Shown: positions 8,917 through 18,878 of the stretch, in pieces
Layout of the letters: each line of letters starts with the position of its first letter
Position numbering within the stretch: position 1 is the first letter of the stretch
Origin: Mycobacterium sp. 852002-51057_SCH5723018
GTDB lineage: Bacteria > Actinomycetota > Actinomycetes > Mycobacteriales > Mycobacteriaceae
Direction: 5' to 3'
DNA: 52,786 bases
Assembly (NCBI RefSeq): GCF_001667035.1
Contig: NZ_LZIR01000024.1
Coordinates: 1-52,786, forward strand
Translations under genes and position numbers: made by a program
The notes under the pieces: generated by a model
What the model was told of the DNA's origin: nothing
The model's database searches: none
The model's input: only the letters and a program-made list of their open reading frames with translations

Positions 8917-9339
8917 CACTATCTCCTCACCCTCTCGCACCCTGCAGCACTGGATGGCGGCACGGGTAAGGCTCGGGTACCCGACGCCCGCACCGAAAAA
9001 CACGCGCCGGCCGGCAATGATCGACCGCTGGCAGCTCAGCAGAGCTCGTGATGATGACTCTGGTTGCCCCCAACCGTTCCTGGTACATGGCCGGCCGGAC
9101 GCGCTGATCGACTCCTCCAGAAGTGATTGTGGTTCGGGTGCGCTGTCGTGGAAACGGGCGCAGGCGGTGCCGATGCAGGCGGTCACCCCCCAGTCGAGGC
9201 TGGGCCGACGAGACGGATTGCCGCCGCGTGCCCGTCGCGGTGCCGGACCATGTCCGCGATCGAAGCACCGCACCGCCCTCACCACTCGATCCGCGAAGGC
9301 GATAGCACGGTCGAAAATCACCTTTCAGTTCCAGCGGCC
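8917..9339. other. 423-bp stretch with no supported gene
   Basis: Open frames exist on both strands, but none has a ribosome site, a recognisable protein motif or consistent third-position GC use. It presumably carries the minus-strand promoter of the disordered protein. In M. tuberculosis this junction (sdhB to sigJ) carries molybdopterin, toxin-antitoxin and transposase genes, all absent here. It may be residual DNA from rearrangement. Confidence 0.5.
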
Positions 9340-9366
9340 CGTCACACTCTGGTGGGCGGGTTCGTC
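9340..9366 (+). promoter_or_regulatory. Candidate ECF41 (SigJ) promoter of the decarboxylase-like gene
   Basis: CGTCACA (9340-9346), exactly 16 bases, then CGTC (9363-9366). The published ECF41 consensus is TGTCACA-N16-CGTC, so this is 10 of 11 positions with exact spacing. The start ATG is only 8 bases past the -10, so the transcript is probably leaderless. The ECF41 gene sigJ lies at the other end of the target gene. Confidence 0.7.
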
Positions 9367-9374
9367 TCACGGGT

Positions 9375-10196
9375 ATGACCCAGAAAACCCGCATCGAGCC
9401 CCTTGCCCCCCAGCGCGCCGGACTGCTGACCCGTGTCATGTATCGGGTGGCCAAGCGGCGCTACGGTCAAGTGCCGGAGCCCTTCGCCGTCGCCGCACAC
9501 CATCGCAAGCTGATGGTCGCCGGCGCCGTGCACGAGACCATGCTCGACCGCGCGTCGAAGACGCTGCCGGCCAGCGTCCGCGAGCTGGCGGTGTATTGGA
9601 CCGCGCGCGCCATTGGCTGCTCGTGGTGCGTCGACTTCGGCTCCATGCTGCAGCGCCTGGCCGGCCTGGACATGGAGCGCCTGCAGGACATCGACAACTA
9701 CGCAACCTCGCCCGCCTTCACCGACGACGAGCGCGCCGCCATCGCCTATGCCGACGCGATGACCACCGACCCGCACACGGTCACCGACGAGCAGGTCGCC
9801 GACCTGCGGGCCCGCTTCGGCGATGCCGGCGTGTTCGAGCTGACCTATCAGATCGGGGTGGAGAACATGCGGGCGCGGATGAACTCCGCGCTCGGAATCA
9901 CCGAGCAGGGCTTCAATTCCGGGGACGCCTGCCGCATCCCCTGGGCTAGCGACGATCGCAAGCGCGGCGTAGCCGGGCGCAGCGGGTCGTCGCCGGTGGC
10001 TAGCGACGATCGCAAGCGCGGCGTACACGGGCGCAGCGGGTCGTCGCCGGTGGCTACCGACGATCGCAAGCGCGGCGTAGCCGGGCGCAGCGGGTCGTCG
10101 CCGGTGGCTACCGACGATCGCAAGCGCGGCGTACACGGGCGCAGCGGGTCGTCGCCGGTGGCTACCGAGGCAGCTCCCGCAACGGAGAGCCGGTGA
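9375..10196 (+). CDS. Carboxymuconolactone decarboxylase-family (AhpD-like) protein with repeat-derived tail
   Basis: 273 residues from ATG 9375. Residues 1-190 form the CMD/AhpD-like helical domain, with the redox pair GCSWCVDFGS (Cys82, Cys85). The His that often follows CxxC in AhpD is Ser here. DDERAAIAYADAMT and ADLRARFGDAGVFELTYQIGVEN are typical CMD helices. From residue 191 an 18-residue unit (S/T)DDRKRGV(A/H)GRSGSSPVA repeats four times, and the last ~11 residues are antisense to the end of sigJ. The tail is basic, Gly/Ser rich and unlikely to fold. CMD genes are the classic partners and targets of ECF41 sigma factors. It overlaps sigJ tail-to-tail by 35 bp. The inferred role is a peroxide or quinone-type stress reductase under SigJ. 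Confidence 0.85.
   Translation: MTQKTRIEPLAPQRAGLLTRVMYRVAKRRYGQVPEPFAVAAHHRKLMVAGAVHETMLDRASKTLPASVRELAVYWTARAIGCSWCVDFGSMLQRLAGLDMERLQDIDNYATSPAFTDDERAAIAYADAMTTDPHTVTDEQVADLRARFGDAGVFELTYQIGVENMRARMNSALGITEQGFNSGDACRIPWASDDRKRGVAGRSGSSPVASDDRKRGVHGRSGSSPVATDDRKRGVAGRSGSSPVATDDRKRGVHGRSGSSPVATEAAPATESR
9945..10160 (+). repeat. Four tandem 54-bp repeats inside the CMD gene
   Basis: Exactly four 54-bp copies. Copies 1 and 2 begin GCTAGC; copies 3 and 4 begin GCTACC. Copies 1 and 3 have GTAGCC where copies 2 and 4 have GTACAC, so there is a 108-bp higher-order alternation. 54 is divisible by 3 and the reading frame is kept. About 37 bp of each unit is shared, in inverted orientation relative to the window, with the 56-bp repeats at 32050-32178. 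Confidence 0.97.
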
Positions 10197-11070
10197 ACTT
10201 CTCGGGGTTGGCGATATCCCATAGGGCGCAGACCCTTCCGTCTCGCACCGTCATCGCCATGATGCGTGGCATCAGCTCCCGATAGCCGTCACTCGCCGGG
10301 CAGCCCGGCGTGTAGATGCCTAATTCGCCGTTGACCAGCCCCAGCTGATACGACGTGAACATCGCCGGCCCGTACCGCTGCGCCAGGCCGAAGATGAACC
10401 GGACCACCTTGTCGGGGCCGTGGATGACCTGAACGGCGGTGGGCGCCTTGCCATTCGAATCGCCGATGAACGTCACGTCCGGATGCAACAGCGCCACCAC
10501 CGCGTCCACGTCGCCGGCGGCCATGGCGGCCATCAGCTTTCCGACCACCTCGTTGTGCGACGGGTCGGGTTTGGGCGCCGGCCCCTCGGTGACGGCCTTG
10601 CGGGCCCGGGAAGCCAGCTGCCGGGCGGCGGCCTCGCTGGTGCCCAGCGCGTCGGCCACTTCGGCGAACGGCACGGCGAACCCGTCGTGCAGGACGAACG
10701 CGACCCGCTGGTCGGGGGACAGCCGTTCGAGCACCACCATCGCCGCAAAGCGGGCGTCCTCGTTGGCGACCACGAGGGACAGCGGGTCGGCCTGGTCGAA
10801 CCCGGTGACCACCGGCTCGGGCAGCCAGTTGCCGGTGTAGGTCTCGCGGCGGTGCGCGGCCGACCGCAGCCGGTCCAGACCCAGCCGGCTCACCACGGTG
10901 GTCAGCCAGGCCCGTAGGTCGGTGATCGCCTGCCGCTGCCCGTGCCAGCGCAGCCACGCGTCCTGGACGATGTCCTCGGCGTCGGCCACGGTGCCGGTCA
11001 GCCGGTAGGCGACTGCGATGAGATGTGGCCGCAGCGCCTCGAATTCGCTGACCTGCTGGGCTGAGGTCAT
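10162..11070 (-). CDS. sigJ: ECF41-type RNA polymerase sigma factor SigJ
   Basis: 302 residues, ATG at 11070. Region 2 (FEALRPHLIAVAYRLTG, then DAEDIVQDAWLRW) and region 4 (RLSPDQRVAFVLHDGFAVPFAEVADALGTSEAAARQLASRAR) bracket a linker containing WLPEPVV, an ECF41 hallmark. After region 4 comes a SnoaL/NTF2-like C-terminal domain with DGYRELMPRIM and NPEKF, close to the NPDKL motif of the group. In ECF41 factors this extension acts in place of an anti-sigma factor. It corresponds to M. tuberculosis SigJ (Rv3328c), linked there to peroxide resistance. The upstream region holds a duplicated 57-bp repeat; no self-promoter of ECF41 type was seen there. Confidence 0.93.
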   Translation of the reverse strand: MTSAQQVSEFEALRPHLIAVAYRLTGTVADAEDIVQDAWLRWHGQRQAITDLRAWLTTVVSRLGLDRLRSAAHRRETYTGNWLPEPVVTGFDQADPLSLVVANEDARFAAMVVLERLSPDQRVAFVLHDGFAVPFAEVADALGTSEAAARQLASRARKAVTEGPAPKPDPSHNEVVGKLMAAMAAGDVDAVVALLHPDVTFIGDSNGKAPTAVQVIHGPDKVVRFIFGLAQRYGPAMFTSYQLGLVNGELGIYTPGCPASDGYRELMPRIMAMTVRDGRVCALWDIANPEKFTGSPLRELPR

Positions 11071-11079
11071 ATCCGAGAG

Positions 11080-11193
11080 CCTAGCCCGGCGACGGCGAGC
11101 GCCGGAACGGCGCGAGTGAGGAGCCGGGCAATCGAACCTAGCCCGGCGACGGCGAGCGCCGGAACGGCGCGAGTGAGGAGCCGGGCAATCGAA
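11080..11193. repeat. Two tandem 57-bp repeats in the sigJ / aminotransferase promoter region
   Basis: Two identical 57-bp copies (11080-11136 and 11137-11193), starting CCTAGCCCGGCGACGGCGAG and ending GAGCCGGGCAATCGAA. They fill most of the 147 bp between the divergent genes. The layout (CCGGCGACG, GCGAGTGAGGAG, then GCAATC) resembles the end motif of mycobacterial interspersed repetitive units (MIRU). That resemblance is from memory. Confidence 0.9.
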
Positions 11194-11217
11194 CCCAGCG
11201 CTACGCTCGCAAGCAAC

Positions 11218-12549
11218 ATGACCGAACACCTCTGGCTGCACTTCGCCCGGCACGGCCCGGACGTCACGCCGCCGATCATCACCCGCGGCGAGGGCGTCAC
11301 CATCTTCGACGACCGCGGCAAGAACTACCTCGACGGGCTGTCCGGGCTGTTCACCGTGCAGGTCGGCCACGGCCGCACCGAACTCGCCGAGGTCGCCGCC
11401 CGGCAGGCGAGCACCCTGGCGTTCTTCCCGCTCTGGGGATATGCCACCCCGACCGCGATCGAGCTCGCCGATCGGCTGGCGCACTACGCGCCCGGCGACC
11501 TGAGCCGGGTGTTCTTCACCACCGGCGGCACCGAGGCCGTCGAGACCGCGTGGAAGGTCGCCAAGCAGTACTTCAAGCTCACCGGCAAACCCGGTAAGCA
11601 CAAGGTGATTTCGCGGTCGGTCGCCTACCACGGCACCACCCAGGGCGCGCTGGCGATCACCGGGCTACCGCGCTACAAGGCGCCGTTCGAGCCCGTGACG
11701 CCCGGCGGCTTCCGGGTCCCCAACACCAACTTCTACCGCGCGTCCGAACCGTTTCACACCGACGCGAAGGCCTTCGGGCGGTGGGCCGCCGACCGGATCG
11801 CCGAGGCGATCGAGTTCGAAGGACCCGACACCGTCGCCGCGGTGTTCTTAGAACCGGTGCAGAACGCGGGCGGCAGCATCACCGCTCCCCCAGGCTATTT
11901 CGAACGGGTGCGCCAGATCTGCGACGAGTACGACGTGCTGCTGGTCTCCGACGAGGTGATCTGCGCGTTCGGCCGGATCGGGTCGATGTTCGCGTGTGAC
12001 GACGTCGGCTATGTGCCGGACATGATCACCTGCGCCAAGGGCATGACGTCGGGCTACTCACCGATCGGCGCGATGATCGCCAGCGAGCGGTTGTTCGAGC
12101 CGTTCAACGACGGCGAAACGATGTTCCCGCACGGCTACACGTTCGGCGGCCACCCGGTGTCGGCGGCGGTGGCGCTGGCCAACCTCGACATCTTCGAGCG
12201 CGAAGCGCTCAACGACCGCGTCAAACAGCACGCGCCGAAATTCCGCGTCACCCTGGAGAAGCTGTACGACCTGCCCATCGTCGGCGACGTCCGCGGCGAG
12301 GGCTACTTCTACGGCGTCGAACTCGTCAAGGATCAGGCGACGAAGCAGACCTTCACCGACGACGAACGCCGCGCCCTGCTGCGCCGGGTGTCGTCGGCGC
12401 TGTTCGCGGCCGGGTTGTACTGCCGCACCGACGACCGCGGCGACTCCGTGATCCAGCTGGCGCCGCCGCTGATCAGCGGTCAGGCCGAATTCGACACCAT
12501 CGAGGCGATCCTGCGGGCCGTACTCAGCGAGGAGTCGGCCCGGCTGTAG
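11218..12549 (+). CDS. PLP-dependent class III (omega) aminotransferase
   Basis: 443 residues from ATG 11218. An upstream extension would run through the 57-bp repeats and is rejected. Fold-type I aminotransferase: GLSGLFTVQVGHG near the N-terminus, FFTTGGTEAVETAWK (PLP phosphate loop), SYHG-type motif as AYHGTTQG, LLVSDEVICAFGRIG (the Asp pairs with the PLP ring nitrogen) and TCAKGMTSGYSPIGA with the Schiff-base Lys. PHGYTFGGHPVS closes the cofactor site. It matches mycobacterial Rv3329. Substrate is unknown; the class uses omega-amino acids, putrescine or diamines with pyruvate or 2-oxoglutarate. No Shine-Dalgarno is visible, so it may be leaderless. Its 3' end overlaps a small convergent gene. 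Confidence 0.9.
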   Translation: MTEHLWLHFARHGPDVTPPIITRGEGVTIFDDRGKNYLDGLSGLFTVQVGHGRTELAEVAARQASTLAFFPLWGYATPTAIELADRLAHYAPGDLSRVFFTTGGTEAVETAWKVAKQYFKLTGKPGKHKVISRSVAYHGTTQGALAITGLPRYKAPFEPVTPGGFRVPNTNFYRASEPFHTDAKAFGRWAADRIAEAIEFEGPDTVAAVFLEPVQNAGGSITAPPGYFERVRQICDEYDVLLVSDEVICAFGRIGSMFACDDVGYVPDMITCAKGMTSGYSPIGAMIASERLFEPFNDGETMFPHGYTFGGHPVSAAVALANLDIFEREALNDRVKQHAPKFRVTLEKLYDLPIVGDVRGEGYFYGVELVKDQATKQTFTDDERRALLRRVSSALFAAGLYCRTDDRGDSVIQLAPPLISGQAEFDTIEAILRAVLSEESARL

Positions 12550-12874
12550 CGAGGACGCGCTTGACCTCGTAGGCGGCCAGCAACACCTCCCGCGAATGCG
12601 TGGGCGACGCGCTGGCCGCCATCCGCGTCTGAGCGTTGCAGAGCCAGGTGAGCGCGGACCGTAGGTCGCCCTCGGGCGCGGTGTCGCGGTGCGCCTTCAG
12701 CTCGGTCAACACGCCGTCGAGACCGGAGCTGCGAACCTGGGTCCCCTTCTCGACCTGCTTGAGCAGATTTTCCAGCGATCGCGGACCGTCGCCGTCGCGT
12801 CGCCATCTCGACCAGAACCCGTTGTTTGGAATGGCACGCCCTTTGGACCGCAGTTGGTGTCGCACTGACAGCAT
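12524..12874 (-). CDS. Small hypothetical helical protein
   Basis: 116 residues if started at ATG 12874 (MLSVRHQLRSKGRAIPNN). A longer frame exists upstream but has no better start. The sequence is helix-prone (LENLLKQVEKGT, GVLTELKAHRDTAPEGDLRSALTWLCNAQTRMAASA, REVLLAAYEVKRVLATA) and has no membrane segment. The order of polar and hydrophobic residues looks like a real folded protein rather than antisense noise. It overlaps the aminotransferase tail-to-tail by 26 bp. Function unknown. Confidence 0.55.
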   Translation of the reverse strand: MLSVRHQLRSKGRAIPNNGFWSRWRRDGDGPRSLENLLKQVEKGTQVRSSGLDGVLTELKAHRDTAPEGDLRSALTWLCNAQTRMAASASPTHSREVLLAAYEVKRVLATAGPTPR

Positions 12875-12992
12875 GCCAGCGTAACGGGTCGCGTCGGTCC
12901 CCGCCCACCGGCAAGCTGTCGTAACTTCCGTCCCACCAGTCACAGCGCGGCTCCCGGGAATCCGGCCGCGCATCGCCTAGTCTGCACAAGCA

Positions 12993-14231
12993 ATGAACCT
13001 CCTACGCCCCGCGTCGTGCCTGGCAGCGGCCGTTTTTATGATGGCCGCGCCGGTGGCGCTCGCCGCCCCGGCGATGGCCGAGCCGCCCCCCGGCCCCAAC
13101 GCGGGACCGGCGAACTGCCCGTACCAGGTGAACACCCCGCCCGCCGTGGACTCCTCGGAGGCCCCCACAGCCGGCGACCCGCCGATGCCGCTGGCGGTGC
13201 CCCCCAAGCCGGTCGGCGGCGAGGCGCTGGGCGGCTGCGGCATCGTCGCCGCACCGAACACGCCGCCGCTGCCGAACGACGTGTCCGCCGACGCGTGGCT
13301 GGTCGCCGACCTGGACAGCGGCGCCGTCATCGCCACCAAGGACCCACACGGGCGTCACCGTCCGGCCAGCATCATCAAGGTGCTCGTCGCGATGGCGTCC
13401 CTCAACGCGCTGCCCCTCAACAAGTCGGTCCAGGGCACCGACGAGGACGCGGCCGCCGAGGGCACCAAGGTGGGCGTTCAGCCCGGCGGCGTGTTCACAG
13501 TCAACCAGCTGCTGCACGGGCTGCTGATGCACTCCGGCAACGACGCCGCGCACGCCCTGGCCATGCAGCTCGGCGGGATGCAGCAGGCGGTGGAGAAGAT
13601 CAACGTGCTGGCCGCGAAGCTCGGCGGCCGCGACACCCGGGTGGCGACGCCGTCCGGGCTGGACGGGCCCGGCATGAGCACCTCGGCCTACGACATCGGC
13701 CTGTTCTACCGCTACGCATGGCAGAACCCGACCTTCGCCGACATCGTGGCGACGCGGACCTTCGACTTCCCAGGCCACGGCGACCACCCCGGCTACGAGC
13801 TGGAAAACGACAACCAGCTGCTCTACAAGTATCCCGGCGCGCTGGGCGGCAAGACCGGCTACACCGACGACGCCGGACAGACCTTCGTGGGCGCGGCCAA
13901 CCACGACGGGCGACGGCTGGTGGCGGTGCTACTGCACGGGACACGGCAGCCGATCGCCCCGTGGGAACAGGCGGCCCACCTGCTGGACTACGGGTTCAGC
14001 ACGCCCCAGGGCACCCAGGTGGGCACCCTGATCGAGCCCGATCCGTCGCTGCTGCCGAGCAAACGAGACGCCGCCGCCGACCGGCAAGGTGCCGGCATGC
14101 AGGCCGCCGGGTTCATGCCGTCGGCGGACGCGGTGCCGGTGCGGGTGGGCGTTGCCGTGGTCGGCACCGTCATCGTGTTTAGTTTGATCATGGTCGCACG
14201 CTCGATGAACCGCCGACCGCAGCACCGTTGA
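12993..14231 (+). CDS. dacB1: D-alanyl-D-alanine carboxypeptidase (penicillin-binding protein, S11 family)
   Basis: 412 residues. Trims the terminal D-Ala from peptidoglycan pentapeptides outside the membrane. Signal peptide 1-29 (cleavage after APAMA), then a Pro-rich linker. The catalytic domain has S126-I-I-K129 (nucleophile and base), SGN at 181-183 and KTG at 287-289, all three penicillin-binding motifs. A C-terminal membrane helix (about 379-400) followed by [10 protein letters not shown] anchors it. A -10-like TAGTCT at 12978-12983 just before the ATG suggests a leaderless message. Matches Rv3330. sugI follows with a TTGA overlap. Confidence 0.94.
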   Translation: MNLLRPASCLAAAVFMMAAPVALAAPAMAEPPPGPNAGPANCPYQVNTPPAVDSSEAPTAGDPPMPLAVPPKPVGGEALGGCGIVAAPNTPPLPNDVSADAWLVADLDSGAVIATKDPHGRHRPASIIKVLVAMASLNALPLNKSVQGTDEDAAAEGTKVGVQPGGVFTVNQLLHGLLMHSGNDAAHALAMQLGGMQQAVEKINVLAAKLGGRDTRVATPSGLDGPGMSTSAYDIGLFYRYAWQNPTFADIVATRTFDFPGHGDHPGYELENDNQLLYKYPGALGGKTGYTDDAGQTFVGAANHDGRRLVAVLLHGTRQPIAPWEQAAHLLDYGFSTPQGTQVGTLIEPDPSLLPSKRDAAADRQGAGMQAAGFMPSADAVPVRVGVAVVGTVIVFSLIMVARSMNRRPQHR

Positions 14232-15597
14232 TCGGCCGGCCGCGGGGCCTGCTGGTCGCGCTCACCGCCGCCAGCGTCGGCCTCATCTACGGTTACGACC
14301 TGTCGATCATCGCCGGCGTGCAGTTGTTCGTCACCGAGGAATTCGGGCTCACGACGCGGCAACAAGAACTGCTGACCACGATGGTGGTGATCGGCCAGAT
14401 CCCCGGGGCTCTCGGTGCGGGGGCGCTCGCCAACGCGATCGGGCGAAAAAAGTCGGTGGTGCTGGTACTCGTGGCCTACGCGGCGTTCGCGCTGTTGGGC
14501 GCGCTTTCGGTGTCGCTGCCGATGCTGTTGGCGGCGCGCTTTCTGCTCGGCGTGACCATCGGCGTGTCGGTGGTGGTCGTCCCGGTGTACGTCGCGGAGT
14601 CCGCCCCGGCGGCGGTGCGCGGATCGCTGCTGACGGCCTATCAGCTGATGATCGTCAGCGGCCTCATCGTCGGGTATCTGACCGGCTATCTGCTGGCCGG
14701 CACCCACAGCTGGCGGTGGATGCTGGGGCTGGCCGTGTTGCCCGCAATGCTATTGCTGCCCTTGTTGATTCGCATGCCCGACACGGGCCGGTGGTACCTG
14801 CTGAAGGGCCGGGTGGACGACGCCCGGGCGGCGCTGCTGCGGGTGGAACCCACCGCCGACGTCGATGCCGAGCTTGCCGAGATCGGCGCGGCGTTGGGCG
14901 AGGGCTCATCCGGCTCCGGAGGCGGCATCTCCGAGATGCTGCGGGAAATGTTTCGAAGCCCATACGCGCGGGCCACCGCCTTCGTGATCACGCTCGGCTT
15001 TCTGATCCAGATCACCGGTATCAACGGGATCATCTACTACAGCCCGCGGATATTCGAGGCCATGGGCTTCACCGGCAACTTCGCGCTGCTGGGGTTGCCG
15101 GCGCTGGTTCAGGTAGCCGGCTTGGGTGCCGTGGGCATCTCGGTGGCCCTGGTCGACCGGGTGGGCCGGCGCCCGATCCTGTTGTGCGGCATCGCCATGA
15201 TGATCGCGGCCGACGTGGTGCTGTTGGTCGTGTTCGCCCGGGGCCTCGGCGGTGTCGGGCTGGTTTTCGGGTTCGCGGGCCTGCTGGTGTTCATCATCGG
15301 CTACACCATGGGTTTCGGCTCGCTGGGCTGGGTGTATGCCAGCGAAAGCTTCCCGTCCCGGCTGCGGTCCCTCGGGTCGAGCGCGATGCTGACCTCCAAC
15401 CTGGTGGCCAACGCGATCATCGCCGCAGTCTTTCTGACCATGCTGCATTCACTGGGCGGCGCAGGGACTTTCGCGCTGTTTGCGTCGTTCGCGGTGGTCG
15501 CTTTCGGCTTCGTCTACCGCTACGCGCCGGAGACCAAGGGCCGCCAGCTCGAGGAGATCCGGCACTTCTGGGAAAACGGGGGCCACTGGGAGAACCC

Positions 15598-15607
<10 letters not shown>
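14228..15607 (+). CDS. sugI: Major facilitator sugar transporter
   Basis: 459 residues, TTG start at 14228 overlapping the dacB1 stop. Twelve membrane helices in the sugar-porter layout: [10 protein letters not shown] in helix 1, the first loop [23 protein letters not shown] after helix 4-5, the middle-loop motif [28 protein letters not shown] in helix 7, and [11 protein letters not shown] in the 8-9 loop. It closes with the family tail [11 protein letters not shown]. Corresponds to Rv3331, annotated as a proton-coupled sugar importer. Its place between a cell-wall carboxypeptidase and nagA suggests uptake of an aminosugar or wall-derived sugar. That is an inference. Confidence 0.9.
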
Positions 15608-16715
<1,108 letters not shown>

Positions 16716-16719
<4 letters not shown>

Positions 16720-17744
16720 CGCAGCCGACGGGTCAGCCGCGAAACGATAAGCGCCCCAAAGGCTCCCAAGCCCATCGCGGTCAGCGTCTGACGCGCGCTG
16801 AGCCCCTCGTCCACCTGCACCCGCGGCGCGATGATCGCCGGCGGCGGCGGATCGACTGGCTTGACTCGCGGATCGCTGGAAGCCGTGGCCGCCCAGGCGG
16901 TGGCGAACAGCACGAGATACGCCGTGATGTAGGAGAACACCATCAGGCCCAGCACCGGCCCGAACGTGGCCCCCGCCGGGCTGCGCACCACCGTCCGCAG
17001 GAAGATCGACGCCACCTGCTTGAACGCCTCGAACCCGAACGACGCCAGCAACCCGGCCCAGATCGAGGCGACCACGTCGACCTTCTCCCGCGGCAGCCGG
17101 GCGATCAGCCAGGTGAACAGCAGCCACGACACCAGCATGGAGACCAATATGGATAGGGCCCTGAAGACCCAGTCGAACACCGAAAGCTCAGGAACGCCAG
17201 CCCATCTCAGTACCGCACGCATCGGCGCGGACTGACCCAGCGTGGAAAGGGCGACCGTGGCTAGGGTCACCGCGAACGTCCCCACCATGGCGATCAGATC
17301 GGACAGCTTGTTGCGCACGAAGCCCGGTGACTCGATGCGCTGTTCCCACCACATCTCGGTCACCGCGGCTCGCAGGTGCGAGATCCAGCCCAGGCCCGCC
17401 CAGGCCGCGGTCGCCAGCCCGATGACACCGACCGAGGTCCGCGCGTCGATCGCCGAGTCCATCAGGTCCACCAGCTGCTGACCGAGCGCGCCGGGCACCG
17501 AGGACCGGATGTGGTCATCGATCGTGCGCAACAGTTCGTGCCGCCGGGCCAGCAGGAACCCGAACACCGCGAAACCGACCATCAGCAAAGGAAATAGCGC
17601 GAAGATCGTGTAATAGGTCAGGCCCGCGGCCAAGAAGCCGCCCTTGCGGTTGTCGAAGCGCTGGTAGGCGCGCATCACATGGTCGAACCACGCAAACCGG
17701 GCCCGCAGCCGATCCAGGATCCCCGGCTTGCCCGGCTCGCTCAT
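16716..17744 (-). CDS. YihY/BrkB-family inner-membrane protein
   Basis: 342 residues. The N-terminal soluble part includes FDHVMRAYQRFDNRKGGFLAAGLTYYTIFALFPLLM, the start of the BrkB domain. About six membrane helices follow, with ATAAWAGLGWISHLRAAVTEMW and SFGFEAFKQVASIFLR as family motifs. After the last helix a short Pro-rich tail DPPPPAIIAPRVQV precedes a final hydrophobic stretch. Corresponds to Rv3335c. The name BrkB comes from Bordetella serum resistance and does not imply virulence here; function is unknown. It overlaps nagA tail-to-tail by 4 bp and follows trpS by 8 bp, likely as one transcript. Confidence 0.88.
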
Positions 17745-17752
17745 GGTGAGAC

Positions 17753-18799
<1,047 letters not shown>

Positions 18800-18842
18800 T
18801 CACGACGGACGGCGTGCGGTTCGACCACCGGTCACCCCTTTG

Positions 18843-18870
18843 TTGCGGTACCGCCGGTACCGCCTTTAGT
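18843..18870 (+). promoter_or_regulatory. Promoter with embedded perfect palindrome before the hydrolase
   Basis: TTGCGG (18843-18848), 16 bases, TTTAGT (18865-18870), then ATG at 18879, so the mRNA is probably leaderless. The spacer is taken up by GCGGTACCGCCGGTACCGC (18845-18863), a perfect palindrome about a central C, and also a direct repeat of GGTACCGCC. A protein bound there would block the polymerase. Confidence 0.5.
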
Positions 18871-18878
18871 GTCGCGGT

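Noticed and set aside
8917..9374. Possible second gene upstream of the disordered protein
   Set aside because: Frames on both strands lack ribosome sites and any recognisable motif; codon use is not consistent with a gene.
9945..10160. CRISPR-like array
   Set aside because: Units are contiguous with no unique spacers and no cas genes; it is a coding tandem repeat.
14716..15597. Long N-terminal extension of nagA through sugI
   Set aside because: It lies in a second frame of sugI; NagA alignment begins at GTG 15598 or 15604.
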